DNA of 46,731 nt from Bacillota bacterium (GCA_029555925.1 JAKPQU010000246.1:1-46731); one strand, 5' to 3'. Shown: positions 24,613 through 33,429, counted from the stretch's first letter. Translations and numbers: made by a program. The notes: generated by a model from the letters alone, not told the origin.

Positions 24613-24792
24613 CAGTGAGTAATGAGCAGGTATTAGGGAGAATGGTGACGCGTAACGCGTAACGCGTGACGGATGGTTCGTGACGCGTAACGCGTAACGC
24701 GTGACGGGTTTTTCGTGATGCGTGATGCATCTTTTCACCGGGTAATGGGCGAACACGGTTCACCTGCTCACTCTTCACCCTTCACTACTCAC
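24613..24792. repeat. Longest heptad array in the window, with degenerate hairpin core
   Basis: About 180 bp. The left arm has two blocks of GTGACGC/GTAACGC units separated by GATGGTTC, then GTGATGC units. The core is CACCGGGTAATGGGCGAAC, ACG and GTTCACCTGC. The right arm is TCACTCT, TCACCCT and TCACTAC, ending on the carbamate kinase stop codon. Confidence 0.95.
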
Positions 24793-25730
24793 TTGGTTAT
24801 ATGAGTACCTGTTTTGCCAAGAATAGCATCTTTTATCTTATCAGGACATGTAATAATAGCTTTTTCTCCTCCCTTTTCAAGGAAAGAAACTACTGCTTTC
24901 ATCTTGGGAAGCATACTGCCCGGCTTAAAATGCCCTTCCTGTATATATTTCTTAATATCTTCCAGTGTAGCATGATCTATGGCCTTTTCATCGGGTTTTC
25001 CGAAATTCAGGCATGCTTTCTCTACTGCAGTGGAAATCATAAATATATCAGCTTTAATATTACTTGCAAGCAATGCGGAAGCATGATCTTTATCTATTAC
25101 TGCTGCTGCACCTTTCAGATTACCATTTTCATCTCTTATGACAGGAATACCTCCGCCACCGACACCTATTACGACAAATCCGGCTTTGATAAGGGTTTCA
25201 ATAGCATCCTGTTCTATTATTTCTTCAGGTATAGGTGATGCAACCACTCTGCGCCATCCGCGGCCTGCATCTTCTACTATATCCCATCCCTCTTTTTCTT
25301 TTCTTTCCATGGCAACTTCTTTGGAGTAGAAACTGCCAATAGGTTTCGAAGGTTTTTTAAAAGAAGGATCATCTTTGTTGACTACTACCTGTGTAACCAC
25401 TGTAGCAGATTTTTTATTTATACCTCTTTTTTTGAATTCGTTTGTAAGAGCCATCTGGAATTGATAGCCAATAGCTCCCTGTGTATCTGCACCGCAGGAA
25501 TCAAGCGGTACGGGATGAAGTACATCTATGGCCTTATCGGAACGAAGGAGGATAAAACCTACCTGTGGCCCGTTTCCATGAGTGATAACAACATCATAAC
25601 CCAGTTCTATCATATCTGCTATATGACTGGATGTTTCACATACAGCATTATATTGATCCTCCACACTCTGATGTTTTGCATCTTTTATAAGTGAATTTCC
25701 TCCGACTGCAACGACTGCAACTTTTCCCAT
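24789..25730 (-). CDS. arcC: Carbamate kinase
   Basis: A 313-residue protein of the amino-acid kinase family, normal length. Carbamate kinase interconverts carbamoyl phosphate plus ADP with carbamate plus ATP, and in catabolic operons it runs towards ATP. Motifs: AVGGNSLI at 8, VITHGNGPQVGFILLRSD near 49, GVGGGGIPVIRDENG near 206, KAAVIDKDHASALLA and MISTAVEKACLNFGKP. GGAGA precedes the ATG. The upstream neighbour is a carbamoyltransferase, which would supply carbamoyl phosphate. The TGA stop is shared with a GTGAGTA array unit. Function is confident, physiological direction is inferred. Confidence 0.96.
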   Translation of the reverse strand: MGKVAVVAVGGNSLIKDAKHQSVEDQYNAVCETSSHIADMIELGYDVVITHGNGPQVGFILLRSDKAIDVLHPVPLDSCGADTQGAIGYQFQMALTNEFKKRGINKKSATVVTQVVVNKDDPSFKKPSKPIGSFYSKEVAMERKEKEGWDIVEDAGRGWRRVVASPIPEEIIEQDAIETLIKAGFVVIGVGGGGIPVIRDENGNLKGAAAVIDKDHASALLASNIKADIFMISTAVEKACLNFGKPDEKAIDHATLEDIKKYIQEGHFKPGSMLPKMKAVVSFLEKGGEKAIITCPDKIKDAILGKTGTHITK

Positions 25731-25752
25731 TCTAAAATAAATCTCCTTTCAT

Positions 25753-25822
25753 GTTCAGCATTCAGCAGTTTAGCAGTTCAGCTTTTTAACTTCTCTGCTT
25801 CTCTGCTGACATGCTGGCTGCT
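25753..25822. repeat. AGCA/TGCT-type repeat with 7-8-bp spacing
   Basis: The left half is AGCATTC, AGCAGTTT, AGCAGTTC and AGC. The right half is CTGCTTCT, CTGCTGAC and ATGCTGGCTGCT. The geometry matches the GTRA arrays (direct units, inverted halves), but the core bases differ and the period slips between 7 and 8. Confidence 0.75.
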
Positions 25823-25825
25823 ATT

Positions 25826-26830
25826 TTACATAGTTAATGCCATTATGGCTTTCTGTACATGCAATCTGTTTTCTGCTACATCATAAATAATCGATCTGTT
25901 TCCGCTGGCAACTTCATCTGTCACTTCATGGCCTCTGTCAATCGGCATGGGGTGAGTAAAGAGAGCGTTATTAGTGCGCTTCATCTTCTCTGCATCACAT
26001 ATCCACTCGGGATATTTAAGAGCCAGTTCTATTTCTTTCGGTTTTAAGAATTCACCGTTCTGATAGGCATTGGGGCTCATCCAGTGACGGGAATAAACTA
26101 CGTCTGCTCCGTCATAACATTCATATGGATCATTACATATTTCAAATTTTGCTCCTGCTTCTTCGCAGTTTTTCTTTGTTGCCTCTACAACGGCAGGGTC
26201 AAGGTCGAAGCCTTTCGGATAGGCAAGAGTGACATCCATACCCATACGGGAAGAAATAAGAATACTTTCCTGAACGGAACACCATGATCTCGCAAGAGCA
26301 CCATGTCCCCATACCTGGAGAAGTTTTTTACCTTTGAGATTTTTGCCTATATGTTTTCTCATACCCATAACATCTGCAAGTCCCTGGCAGGGATGAAATT
26401 TATCATGAGCCATACTTATAATAGGAATATCTGCCCATTTTGCATATTCCTCAAGTAATGCATGTCCCTGACCGTAAAAAGACACTTTATCTTCCAGAAT
26501 TCTGATACCGATACCACAGGCATATCTGCTCATAACCTTTGCTGCATCTTCTACAGTCTCCCCTGCAGATTTGGCTGTTTTCAGTCTCATGTCTCCGGGA
26601 ACAAGATACTGGGCATGGCCGCCGAGTTCTGTGGCGGCACATTCGAAGGACTGTCTGGTTCTTACAGACGGGTTATAGAAAAACATAAAAAATGTCCTGT
26701 TTTTAAGCACTTCACTGTATTTACCGGTGAAACGTTCTTTCTGCATATCCTCTGCAAGTTCCAGAATTTGTAGCAATTCTTCCCTTGACCAGTCCTGTGT
26801 ACAGAGTAAATCTTTACCTTTTAAACTCAT
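25826..26830 (-). CDS. Ornithine/YgeW-type carbamoyltransferase
   Basis: A 334-residue member of the aspartate/ornithine carbamoyltransferase family. The carbamoyl phosphate site is NPSVRTRQSFE near residue 54. The second-substrate region has HDKFHPCQGLADVMG near 143 and the late HPMPIDRGHEVTDEV near 293. The middle (LAYPKGFDLDPAVVEATKKN, ADVVYSRHWMSP) resembles the knotted carbamoyltransferase YgeW, whose reaction concerns ureido compounds in purine breakdown; the C-terminus is closer to N-acetylornithine transcarbamylases. The substrate therefore cannot be fixed. Next to carbamate kinase, the enzyme probably runs in the phosphorolytic direction, releasing carbamoyl phosphate for ATP. AGGAGG precedes the ATG. 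The gene lies in the same direction as arcC, 95 bp upstream. Confidence 0.85.
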   Translation of the reverse strand: MSLKGKDLLCTQDWSREELLQILELAEDMQKERFTGKYSEVLKNRTFFMFFYNPSVRTRQSFECAATELGGHAQYLVPGDMRLKTAKSAGETVEDAAKVMSRYACGIGIRILEDKVSFYGQGHALLEEYAKWADIPIISMAHDKFHPCQGLADVMGMRKHIGKNLKGKKLLQVWGHGALARSWCSVQESILISSRMGMDVTLAYPKGFDLDPAVVEATKKNCEEAGAKFEICNDPYECYDGADVVYSRHWMSPNAYQNGEFLKPKEIELALKYPEWICDAEKMKRTNNALFTHPMPIDRGHEVTDEVASGNRSIIYDVAENRLHVQKAIMALTM

Positions 26831-26915
26831 AAAATTTACCTCCTGAAATTATTTGTTTACTTTATTTTATGGAACAAATTTATTCTACTAAATTTATTTA
26901 ATACCTTCTTAAAAT

Positions 26916-27014
26916 TATAGTGTATTTCATAACTTATTAAAATTTAATTACAGTGAAAAGTGAAAAGTGAAAAGTGAAAAGAACAGGACATTACTCACTG
27001 TTCACCACTCACTA
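26916..27014. mobile_element. MITE-like element D, right end missing
   Basis: The left end TATAGTGTATTTCATAAC matches the inverted right ends of elements A, B and C. It encloses a GTGAAAA array with right-arm units TTACTCACTG and TTCACCAC. No right inverted repeat follows. The frame of the minus-strand gene ending at 27012 runs into it instead. Confidence 0.7.
26953..27014. repeat. Heptad array inside element D
   Basis: GTGAAAA four times in phase, a centre GAACAGGACA, then TTACTCACTG and TTCACCACTCAC. The TAG stop of the gene at 27012-27749 shares its G with a GTGAGTG unit. Confidence 0.92.
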
Positions 27015-27749
27015 ATATCTTGTAAAATATTCCTCAGAATGAGAACAATCTGCAGGAACCGGCCTTTCCTGTTTTATAGAAGGGCTTATTTCCTGGATAA
27101 AAGAGGAGCGGAATATAAGTCCCGCTGCACCTGTATCAGACATAGAATCAATAGACATAAAGGAAAAAATAGAATAATCAGGATCGAAAAGTATATATCC
27201 GTTACCGGACAGAGTCTGGCGCACATTCTCTGTAAGCATAATAAATCTTGGTTGCATAGACAAAGAAATATGAGCACAGTTATATCCCTTAAAACCCTCA
27301 AATCTGACAAAGCGAAAAGAGCCTCTCATTTCAACAGGACTCTTTATATTGGGAAAAATATTATAACATAAGCTTTCCCATGGGAAACCGATTTTTATTT
27401 CTTCTTCCGGCAAGGAAAAATAAAAAAACTCAAAAATTCCGTAAGGAACTGTATCTTCCCTTTTAATAACACCGGCCCGGTGATTTAGAGTAATTAAATT
27501 ACTCTTACCTTTATAGGGAAAATCTTTTTTCATATTATTACTTATAAAAGTTCCTTCTTCCAGGGAAAATCTAACAGACACGTGACCTGACTGATTTATA
27601 TCAATTACAGTGCAGGAAGCCAGTATATCAAGTGATGAATCCAGAAGAACCTGTCCTTTTTTTTCACCTGTCATTTTATAGATTATTCTATAAGTTAATT
27701 TCAGATCTTTTTTTGGCCTGTAAAGAAAATTTACACTGCTGTCATACAT
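27012..27749 (-). CDS. Unknown protein, distant paralogue of 41957-42706
   Basis: A 245-residue protein with no signal peptide or membrane helix. Beta-rich throughout (LKLTYRIIYKMTGEKKG, GHVSVRFSLEEG, HISLSMQPRFIML). Its middle, SLPEEEIKIGFPWES, lines up with SFPENQVGIGENWSGES in the protein at 41957-42706. Both begin with a basic beta strand of the LxYxxxxG type, so the two look like distant relatives of a lipid-binding-like or outer-shell beta fold. I do not recognise the family. The C-terminal 25 residues are low in structure and end in ARY-like array-adjacent sequence. AAGGAG precedes the ATG. Function unknown. Confidence 0.7.
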   Translation of the reverse strand: MYDSSVNFLYRPKKDLKLTYRIIYKMTGEKKGQVLLDSSLDILASCTVIDINQSGHVSVRFSLEEGTFISNNMKKDFPYKGKSNLITLNHRAGVIKREDTVPYGIFEFFYFSLPEEEIKIGFPWESLCYNIFPNIKSPVEMRGSFRFVRFEGFKGYNCAHISLSMQPRFIMLTENVRQTLSGNGYILFDPDYSIFSFMSIDSMSDTGAAGLIFRSSFIQEISPSIKQERPVPADCSHSEEYFTRY

Positions 27750-27768
27750 GACCGCTACTCCTTATAAA

Positions 27769-27907
27769 GGGTAACGCGTAACGCGTAACGCGTGACGGGT
27801 GATTCGCAATTCATGATGTGTAGTTTCACCCGGTACCGGCCGAACACGGTTCGCCCCTGCGACTCACTCTTCACTTTTCACGACTCACGACTCACTCTTC
27901 ACTACTT
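27769..27907. repeat. Heptad array with hairpin core
   Basis: The left arm is GTAACGC three times, GTGACGG and GTGATTC. A GTAG tetranucleotide precedes TTTCACCCGGTACCGG and CGAAC-ACG-GTTCG with CCCCTGC. The right arm is TCACTCT, TCACTTT, TCACGAC twice and TCACTCT. It reaches the stop of the metallophosphatase gene. Confidence 0.95.
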
Positions 27908-28699
27908 AGACATCTTCAAAGATATAACATCTGCTATATTCAATGTAAGGGAACCGAGATAATTCCCTCCGCTCCCGGAAGATACTATAAAGGTATTTTT
28001 TACCATGACCGGCTGAAGTAACTGGCTATGGCTGTGTCCGCTTATTATCACGTCAATCTCCGGGAATGCTGCAGCCAGAGAAGAATCACTGTCTATTCCA
28101 AGATGGGAAAGGAGAATAATTTTCTGTGCTCCTTCTTTTTTTACTTCCTCTAAAATTTCTTTCATAACTTCATTGTGAGGCCTGATCTCTATTGTATCAA
28201 GTCCTGGCAATGGACTGTTAGTATTTTCCCTGGCAAGATTAATTGCTCTGCCGTTAATAAGCGATGTTACGGCAAACTTTATATCGGCAAATTCTTTTAT
28301 TATAAAAGGCTTTACTCCCGGGAACAGACGTGCTTCATTTCTCACATATAAATTGGCACATAGTACAGGAGGTTTCAATTCTTCAACTATGTGTTTTAAA
28401 CCCTCTGCATCAAACATAAGTTCACCTTCCCCAAGGCCTATGGCATCGTAAGGAGATATATTGAAGAGCTCTACCATAGGTTTTCCTTTATGGGTATTGG
28501 CAACCTGCGTCCCCGATGCAAAATCTCCTGCATCAAACAACAAAAATTTCTCTCCCTCTTTCTGTTTTTTTCTTACTATAGTGGCAATAGAGCCGAACTT
28601 TTCCAGTTCTCCATGTAAATCATTCGTATAAAATATCGGAATCTCCGCGACTTCACCATGAGGAATCTCAATTATATTATCTTTCTTCTTTTCTTCCAT
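27902..28699 (-). CDS. Metallophosphatase related to 5'-nucleotidase (N-terminal domain only)
   Basis: A 265-residue protein. The calcineurin-like dinuclear metal site is visible: YTNDLHGE near 26, FDAGDFASG near 55, LCANLYV near 107 in the place of GNHE, LLSHLGIDSD near 203 and ISGHSHSQL near 226. It matches the catalytic domain of UshA/5'-nucleotidase but lacks a signal peptide and the C-terminal substrate domain, so it should be cytoplasmic and may act on a nucleotide or sugar phosphate. The ANLY in place of the usual GNHE/GNHD is a common variant (CANL) in UshA-like enzymes. The start is at 28699 (GAGAGG upstream); the longer frame is array-derived. The TAG stop adjoins GTGAAGAGTGAGTCGTGAG. 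Confidence 0.87.
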   Translation of the reverse strand: MEEKKKDNIIEIPHGEVAEIPIFYTNDLHGELEKFGSIATIVRKKQKEGEKFLLFDAGDFASGTQVANTHKGKPMVELFNISPYDAIGLGEGELMFDAEGLKHIVEELKPPVLCANLYVRNEARLFPGVKPFIIKEFADIKFAVTSLINGRAINLARENTNSPLPGLDTIEIRPHNEVMKEILEEVKKEGAQKIILLSHLGIDSDSSLAAAFPEIDVIISGHSHSQLLQPVMVKNTFIVSSGSGGNYLGSLTLNIADVISLKMSK

Positions 28700-28729
28700 A
28701 ACAATAAACCTCTCTTTTTTTATAAAATC

Positions 28730-28753
28730 GTAATGCGTAATGCGTAATGCGTA
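28730..28753. repeat. Heptad array, three GTAATGC units
   Basis: Three identical GTAATGC units plus GTA, preceded by AAATC. It lies just upstream of the metallophosphatase ribosome site. Confidence 0.94.
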
Positions 28754-28822
28754 CAAACCTTATCAGTTACTCATAAAGCATTACAGCATAAAATTATCAG
28801 TCATTTATACCTGTTATCTTAC

Positions 28823-28923
28823 TGACCTGAGCATAAGCATGTAATACAAGTCTTCCTCCCGTCACGGGTTACGCGTTACGCGTCACGAGAGTAAATATGT
28901 ATCATGTATGCTCATCACAGTAA
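28823..28923. repeat. Dispersed repeat, long-form copy (pair with 1447-1533)
   Basis: Begins TGACCTGAGCATAAGC and ends CTCATCACAGTAA. It carries about four heptads (28859-28888: GTCACGG, GTTACGC twice, GTCACG) where the copy at 1447 has about one. The length difference of 14 bp equals two heptads. Confidence 0.85.
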
Positions 28924-29146
28924 TTTACATATAATACACTATATTTATCCCCACTGCTGTAAGGTAGTAATCTTCTTCAAAATATATTTTTTTCCTTCAA
29001 TAAAAAATCGTAAAAGGTGAAATGCGAAATGATTGCAATATGGTCTTTTTACGTTTCCCATCTCACCTTTCCCAAAAAATTAGCAGGAATTTAAAAATAA
29101 CTTATAGAATTTTCATTATATTCAAGAGAATTTTATCATCTAAATA

Positions 29147-29262
29147 TATAGTTAGTTTCATAACAATAATTAAGGAGTGAATAGTGAATAGAATAAGGCA
29201 TTAACTACTTTTCACTATTCAATATAATTAAATCATAATAAGTTATGAAATACACTGTATAA
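29147..29262. mobile_element. MITE-like palindromic element B
   Basis: The left end TATAGTTAGTTTCATAAC and the right end TAAGTTATGAAATACACTGT are inverted copies. The interior holds GTGAATA twice, a centre AATAAGGCATTAAC and TTTTCACTATTCA on the right. No coding capacity. It lies 42 bp upstream of the HEAT-protein gene. Confidence 0.78.
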
Positions 29263-29304
29263 AATGCGTCACAAATATGAAAAATTATTAAGGGGGATAA
29301 GTTT

Positions 29305-31047
29305 ATGGGGATAAAAGACTGGTTACTGGATAAAAAATTCAAGAATCTGCTAAAAGGTCTGGAGAGTAGTAGTCTTGATGTACAGAGAAAATCTGCTCTC
29401 GGTCTTCTGGAAATAAAAGATCAGGTAATGGATGAACTGGTGGAGAGTTTTGCCAGTATGCGCCCCGGAGGGAAAAAAAATCTGGTAGTAGTTCTGGGGA
29501 AAATAAAAAATGAAAAATCTACAGGTCTTTTAATAAATATACTTAAAGACAGCGATGTTCTTTTAAGAGACAAAGCTGTAGAATCCCTCGTGGCTATAGG
29601 TAAAGAACTTGTAGCCGAAAGACTTCTTGATGCAATGAAAGATGGCAACAGAGCTTTTCTTTCTGAAGCCTTAAAAGTGCTCAACAGAATGGATATAGCT
29701 GATATACCTAACGATAAAAAAATTCACTATTTTATAGCAAGAGACGAATATCATGAATGCGTGGGTATCGGAGGAGCAACAGTGGAGCCTCTGTTACAGT
29801 CTCTTGAAGAACATAAAGACGATTCTGACAGAAAAAGATCAATCGTCATAGCTCTTGGTAAGCTGGGAGATGCGAGAGCAGTGCCTCAATTAATAGGACT
29901 ACTTTACGATCAGGATAAATATGTAAGAGAGAGAACAGTGGAAGCTCTTGGATTAATAGGTGATAGAAAAGCAATCCCGTCTCTCGTTAAAATGCTGGAC
30001 GACAGTAATGCCTGGGTAAGGAAAGCTGTAGTAAAAGCCCTTGATGAACTCTGCTGGGTACCTGATGATAAATATACTGAAGCACAGTATAATCTGGCAA
30101 AGAAAAACTACAAAAAATGTATAGAAATAGGTAAACCTGCAGTAAATCTTATGATAAGCATACTGGAAAAAGCCGAGGAACAGGATGTTGAAACAATACA
30201 GGAAATAATAAAAGCCCTCGGAAAGATAGGAGACGTTAAATCTACAGGTGTTCTTATAAGTTATTTAAAAGATAATAATAATACCATAAGGAATGCTGCA
30301 ATAGAGGCACTTATAGATATAGGCCCTGTAGCTTCGGCTAATATACTGAAAGAACTGAATGAAGCAAAAGAAGAAAAAACAAAAGATGCTCTTGTAAAGG
30401 TACTGGGAGATATAGGTGACGAACTGTCTGCAGCAACACTTATAGATATGTTTATCAAAGAAAAAGCCTCTATTAAAGCAACAATCGCATCATCTCTCGG
30501 GAAAATAAAGTGTAAAGACGCAGTGGGGCCATTGATTGAAGTTATTAAGGATAAAACCGGAGGCAGACAGGTCGTGGAGAATTCTATTTCAGCCCTGGGA
30601 GAGATAGGTGACAGGAGAGCAGTGGAACCTCTTCTGGATATCATGCATGAAGGACAGTATCTTATGGGTAAAGTCAAAAATATTACAGCTCAGGCTCTCG
30701 GAAAAATAGGTGATGAAAGAGCAGTAACAACTCTGGTAGAAAATATTCAGGACAAAGGTTGTGCAATGAGCTGTATTGAAGCCCTTGGTTTTATGGCCTG
30801 TCCTGAATCTGCGGAAGCCCTTTATCTGATTATGGTAGGAGAGATAGACTGTCCTGTAGATACCAGGATAGCAGCAGTAAAAGCCCTGGAAGGCATAGGA
30901 GGAGAAGAAATTCAGGCAATACTCTATGCCAGTCTGGAAGAAATTAAAGATGAAAAAGTCAAAAAAGAAGTTGTTAAATCACTTTCCAATCTCGGTGTTG
31001 ATATATCACATAAACAGGGCAGTAAATTTAACAGAAAGAAATTATAG
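29305..31047 (+). CDS. HEAT-repeat protein
   Basis: A 580-residue protein made almost wholly of HEAT/PBS-lyase-like helical repeats of about 31 residues, for example DARAVPQLIGLLYDQDKYVRERTVEALGLIGD and RKAIPSLVKMLDDSNAWVRKAVVKALDEL. No signal peptide or membrane helix, so it is cytoplasmic. Two places carry an inserted motif of the type YNLAKKNYKKCIEIGKPAV (near 270) and YFIARDEYHECVGIGGATV (near 145), which also occurs in the next gene. HEAT solenoids bind proteins, and a solenoid this long suggests a scaffold. AAGGGGGATAAG precedes the ATG. The next gene starts 13 bp after the stop, so the two are one operon, probably with the PilT-like gene. Confidence 0.92.
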   Translation: MGIKDWLLDKKFKNLLKGLESSSLDVQRKSALGLLEIKDQVMDELVESFASMRPGGKKNLVVVLGKIKNEKSTGLLINILKDSDVLLRDKAVESLVAIGKELVAERLLDAMKDGNRAFLSEALKVLNRMDIADIPNDKKIHYFIARDEYHECVGIGGATVEPLLQSLEEHKDDSDRKRSIVIALGKLGDARAVPQLIGLLYDQDKYVRERTVEALGLIGDRKAIPSLVKMLDDSNAWVRKAVVKALDELCWVPDDKYTEAQYNLAKKNYKKCIEIGKPAVNLMISILEKAEEQDVETIQEIIKALGKIGDVKSTGVLISYLKDNNNTIRNAAIEALIDIGPVASANILKELNEAKEEKTKDALVKVLGDIGDELSAATLIDMFIKEKASIKATIASSLGKIKCKDAVGPLIEVIKDKTGGRQVVENSISALGEIGDRRAVEPLLDIMHEGQYLMGKVKNITAQALGKIGDERAVTTLVENIQDKGCAMSCIEALGFMACPESAEALYLIMVGEIDCPVDTRIAAVKALEGIGGEEIQAILYASLEEIKDEKVKKEVVKSLSNLGVDISHKQGSKFNRKKL

Positions 31048-31059
31048 GGAGGTAATTCT

Positions 31060-33429
31060 GTGGCAGACGAGATACAAAAAATATTTCAGGAAAGAAAAGT
31101 TAAAGGTATAATCCAGAAACTGAACACAGCCAATCCTGAAAAATTAATAGATCAGCTTGTTGAAGTAGGCCCTGAGGCCTGTAATTATCTTATTTCTGCT
31201 CTGAGAAACAAAGATTTCAGGATCAGGAAAAACTCCGCTATAGCTCTGGGAAAAATAAAAGACAAAAAGGCTATAGAACCACTTATAAGGGTACTCAGTG
31301 AAGACGCCAATGAGGAAGTTCAAAAAGGAGCGGAAACAGGCCTTATTGAGATGGGTTATAATGCAATGAAAAGCCTTATAAAACTGCTTGAAGAAGATGA
31401 ACTGGATAATAAAAAAAAGAAAAGAATAGCCGGTGCCCTTGATCATATGGAGTTACATAACCTCACAAAAAATAATCAGGCAGTCTATCATCTGGCAAAA
31501 GGTAATTTCGCAGAATGTGCCAGAATAGGGGCTCCTGCAGTACCTTACCTGATAAAAGCCCTGAGCAAAGGAGACGATGATCTAAAAGAAAAAGCAGAAA
31601 CAACCCTTTTAAGAATAGGTATACCGGCTCTTCCGGATCTCATAAATACCCTGTCAGGCATGGATGATACTCTGCGAGATTATGTGCTTGCTATACTTGA
31701 TAAAATGGATGTTAATACCTTTCATACATCTGAAAAAGCTTCTTATTTTCTGGCAAAAGGAAATCTGGAAGCATGTCTGGAACTCAAAAACGCTGCTGTA
31801 AATCCATTAATCAGAGCACTCGAAGATCCGAGAAGGGATGTAGTCCGTAATGCCATAGAAGGCCTTAAGAGACTCGGTTCTCTCTCTGTAGATGAGCTTA
31901 TAAAAGAACTTAAAGGCAGAAAAAGAAAAACAAAAGGTGAAATAGCTAAAATACTGGGAGATCTTGGTGATAAAAAAGCAGTAGAGGTTTTAATATCATG
32001 TCTGTCCGATATAGAACCTGATGTAAGGATCAGTGCGGCTCAATCTTTATGTAAAATAGGAGATGAAAGAGCTGTACCGTTTTTAATAAACAAAGCTCTT
32101 TTAGACAAAGATAAAAGGGTAAGAATACTTACCGGAGATATACTGAAAAAAATGGGCAAAGTAGTTGGCCCTCCTCTTATAAAAATCCTGGAAGATCCGA
32201 AAAGTTCTGAAGAATTAAGAGAAACTTCTGTCAAAGTGCTGGGAGAGATACAGTCAGAAATAGCAGTAGATATATTGACAAAAATCATGCTGGAAGGTAA
32301 AGGAAAACTTCGTGAACTGTCTGCAAAAGCCCTGGGAGAAATAGGAAGTAAAAAGGCGACAGAGGCCCTTATAAGTGTTCTGGATGATGCGAGAGAACTG
32401 AGCGGGTGGCAGAGAGGTTATAATGCAACAGTAGCACTGGGTAAAATTCGTGATACAAGAGCAGTACCACATCTTATAAAAATATTGAATGATGAAGGTT
32501 ATCTTCCTCAGCTTCAGGGAGCTGCAGCAGATTCACTGGGGAAAATCGGTGATAAAAGTGTTGTTGATGAACTGATTAAAGCACTGGAAAACAAAAAAAT
32601 CCAGAGAGAAGTTATAACGGCTATCGGTACCCTCGGAAACCCTAAAGGGACTGAACATTTACTGAAAATATTTCGCGCAGAAGACAGTTCTACACCTCTG
32701 AAGGCACTGATCATGGAATCTCTTGGAAACCTGGAAGATTATTCTGCATCTGAAGATATAATAAAATCACTGAGAAAAGAACAGCTCAGAATACCCGGAC
32801 TCATAGCTCTCGGTAAAATGCGAGAAGAAAAAGCTATCCCCCATATAGAAGAAATACTGTTTGACAGCAGTTCAAATGAAGAAGTTAAAAGCACATGTAT
32901 CGATACATTGATTAAAATACAGAAAAAAGAATCAATTACCTCCATGATTAAAGTATTGAAAAACAGGGATATAGAAACTACACTGAAAAGACTTCTCATA
33001 GAAAGTTTTCCGAAAATGGGTGAGGTAATAATCAAACCTTTTGTGGAAGAGTTACAAAAAGATCAGGAAAATGAAGAGTTAAATAAAAGTCTGATAAAAA
33101 TCCTTGGAAATCTTAAATCTACAAAGGTAGTCCCTGATTTACTGAAACTCATATCCGGGATTAAAAGCGATGTTATGAGAGGAGAAATAATAATTGCTCT
33201 CGGCAATATAAAAGATCCTTCCTCAGTAAAGATTTTAATGGACATCCTTAATAATAAAGACAGTGCACCTTTCTGCCGTAAGGCTTCTATGGCTGCTTTA
33301 ATTAACATAGGAGACAGTAAAACTATCAACAGTCTGGTAAAAACTACAGAAGATGAAAATGAAGAGGTAAGAAATTATTCTTTAAAAATCTTAAAGCAAA
33401 TAGGCATCCCGATAGTCAACGAAGAGTGA
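31060..33429 (+). CDS. HEAT-repeat protein (long)
   Basis: A 789-residue protein, GTG start behind GGGAGG at 7 bp. Helical HEAT repeats run from end to end (KAIEPLIRVLSEDANEEVQKGAETGL, RAVPFLINKALLDKDKRVRILTGDIL). The inserted motif seen in the neighbour appears twice: YHLAKGNFAECARIGAPAV near 145 and YFLAKGNLEACLELKNAAV near 230. No signal peptide, catalytic motif or metal site is visible. It is probably a partner or scaffold for the kinases and PilT-like ATPase nearby, but that is inference from position. Its TGA stop forms part of a GTGAGTAGTGAGTCG array. Confidence 0.92.
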   Translation: MADEIQKIFQERKVKGIIQKLNTANPEKLIDQLVEVGPEACNYLISALRNKDFRIRKNSAIALGKIKDKKAIEPLIRVLSEDANEEVQKGAETGLIEMGYNAMKSLIKLLEEDELDNKKKKRIAGALDHMELHNLTKNNQAVYHLAKGNFAECARIGAPAVPYLIKALSKGDDDLKEKAETTLLRIGIPALPDLINTLSGMDDTLRDYVLAILDKMDVNTFHTSEKASYFLAKGNLEACLELKNAAVNPLIRALEDPRRDVVRNAIEGLKRLGSLSVDELIKELKGRKRKTKGEIAKILGDLGDKKAVEVLISCLSDIEPDVRISAAQSLCKIGDERAVPFLINKALLDKDKRVRILTGDILKKMGKVVGPPLIKILEDPKSSEELRETSVKVLGEIQSEIAVDILTKIMLEGKGKLRELSAKALGEIGSKKATEALISVLDDARELSGWQRGYNATVALGKIRDTRAVPHLIKILNDEGYLPQLQGAAADSLGKIGDKSVVDELIKALENKKIQREVITAIGTLGNPKGTEHLLKIFRAEDSSTPLKALIMESLGNLEDYSASEDIIKSLRKEQLRIPGLIALGKMREEKAIPHIEEILFDSSSNEEVKSTCIDTLIKIQKKESITSMIKVLKNRDIETTLKRLLIESFPKMGEVIIKPFVEELQKDQENEELNKSLIKILGNLKSTKVVPDLLKLISGIKSDVMRGEIIIALGNIKDPSSVKILMDILNNKDSAPFCRKASMAALINIGDSKTINSLVKTTEDENEEVRNYSLKILKQIGIPIVNEE

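Noticed and set aside
24574..24756. Minus-strand frame rich in RVTRHA/RVTNHPSR motifs
   Set aside because: It is the translation of the heptad array. Three 7-bp units give seven codons, so any array yields a repeating RVTRHAS-like peptide. No ribosome site and no independent signal.
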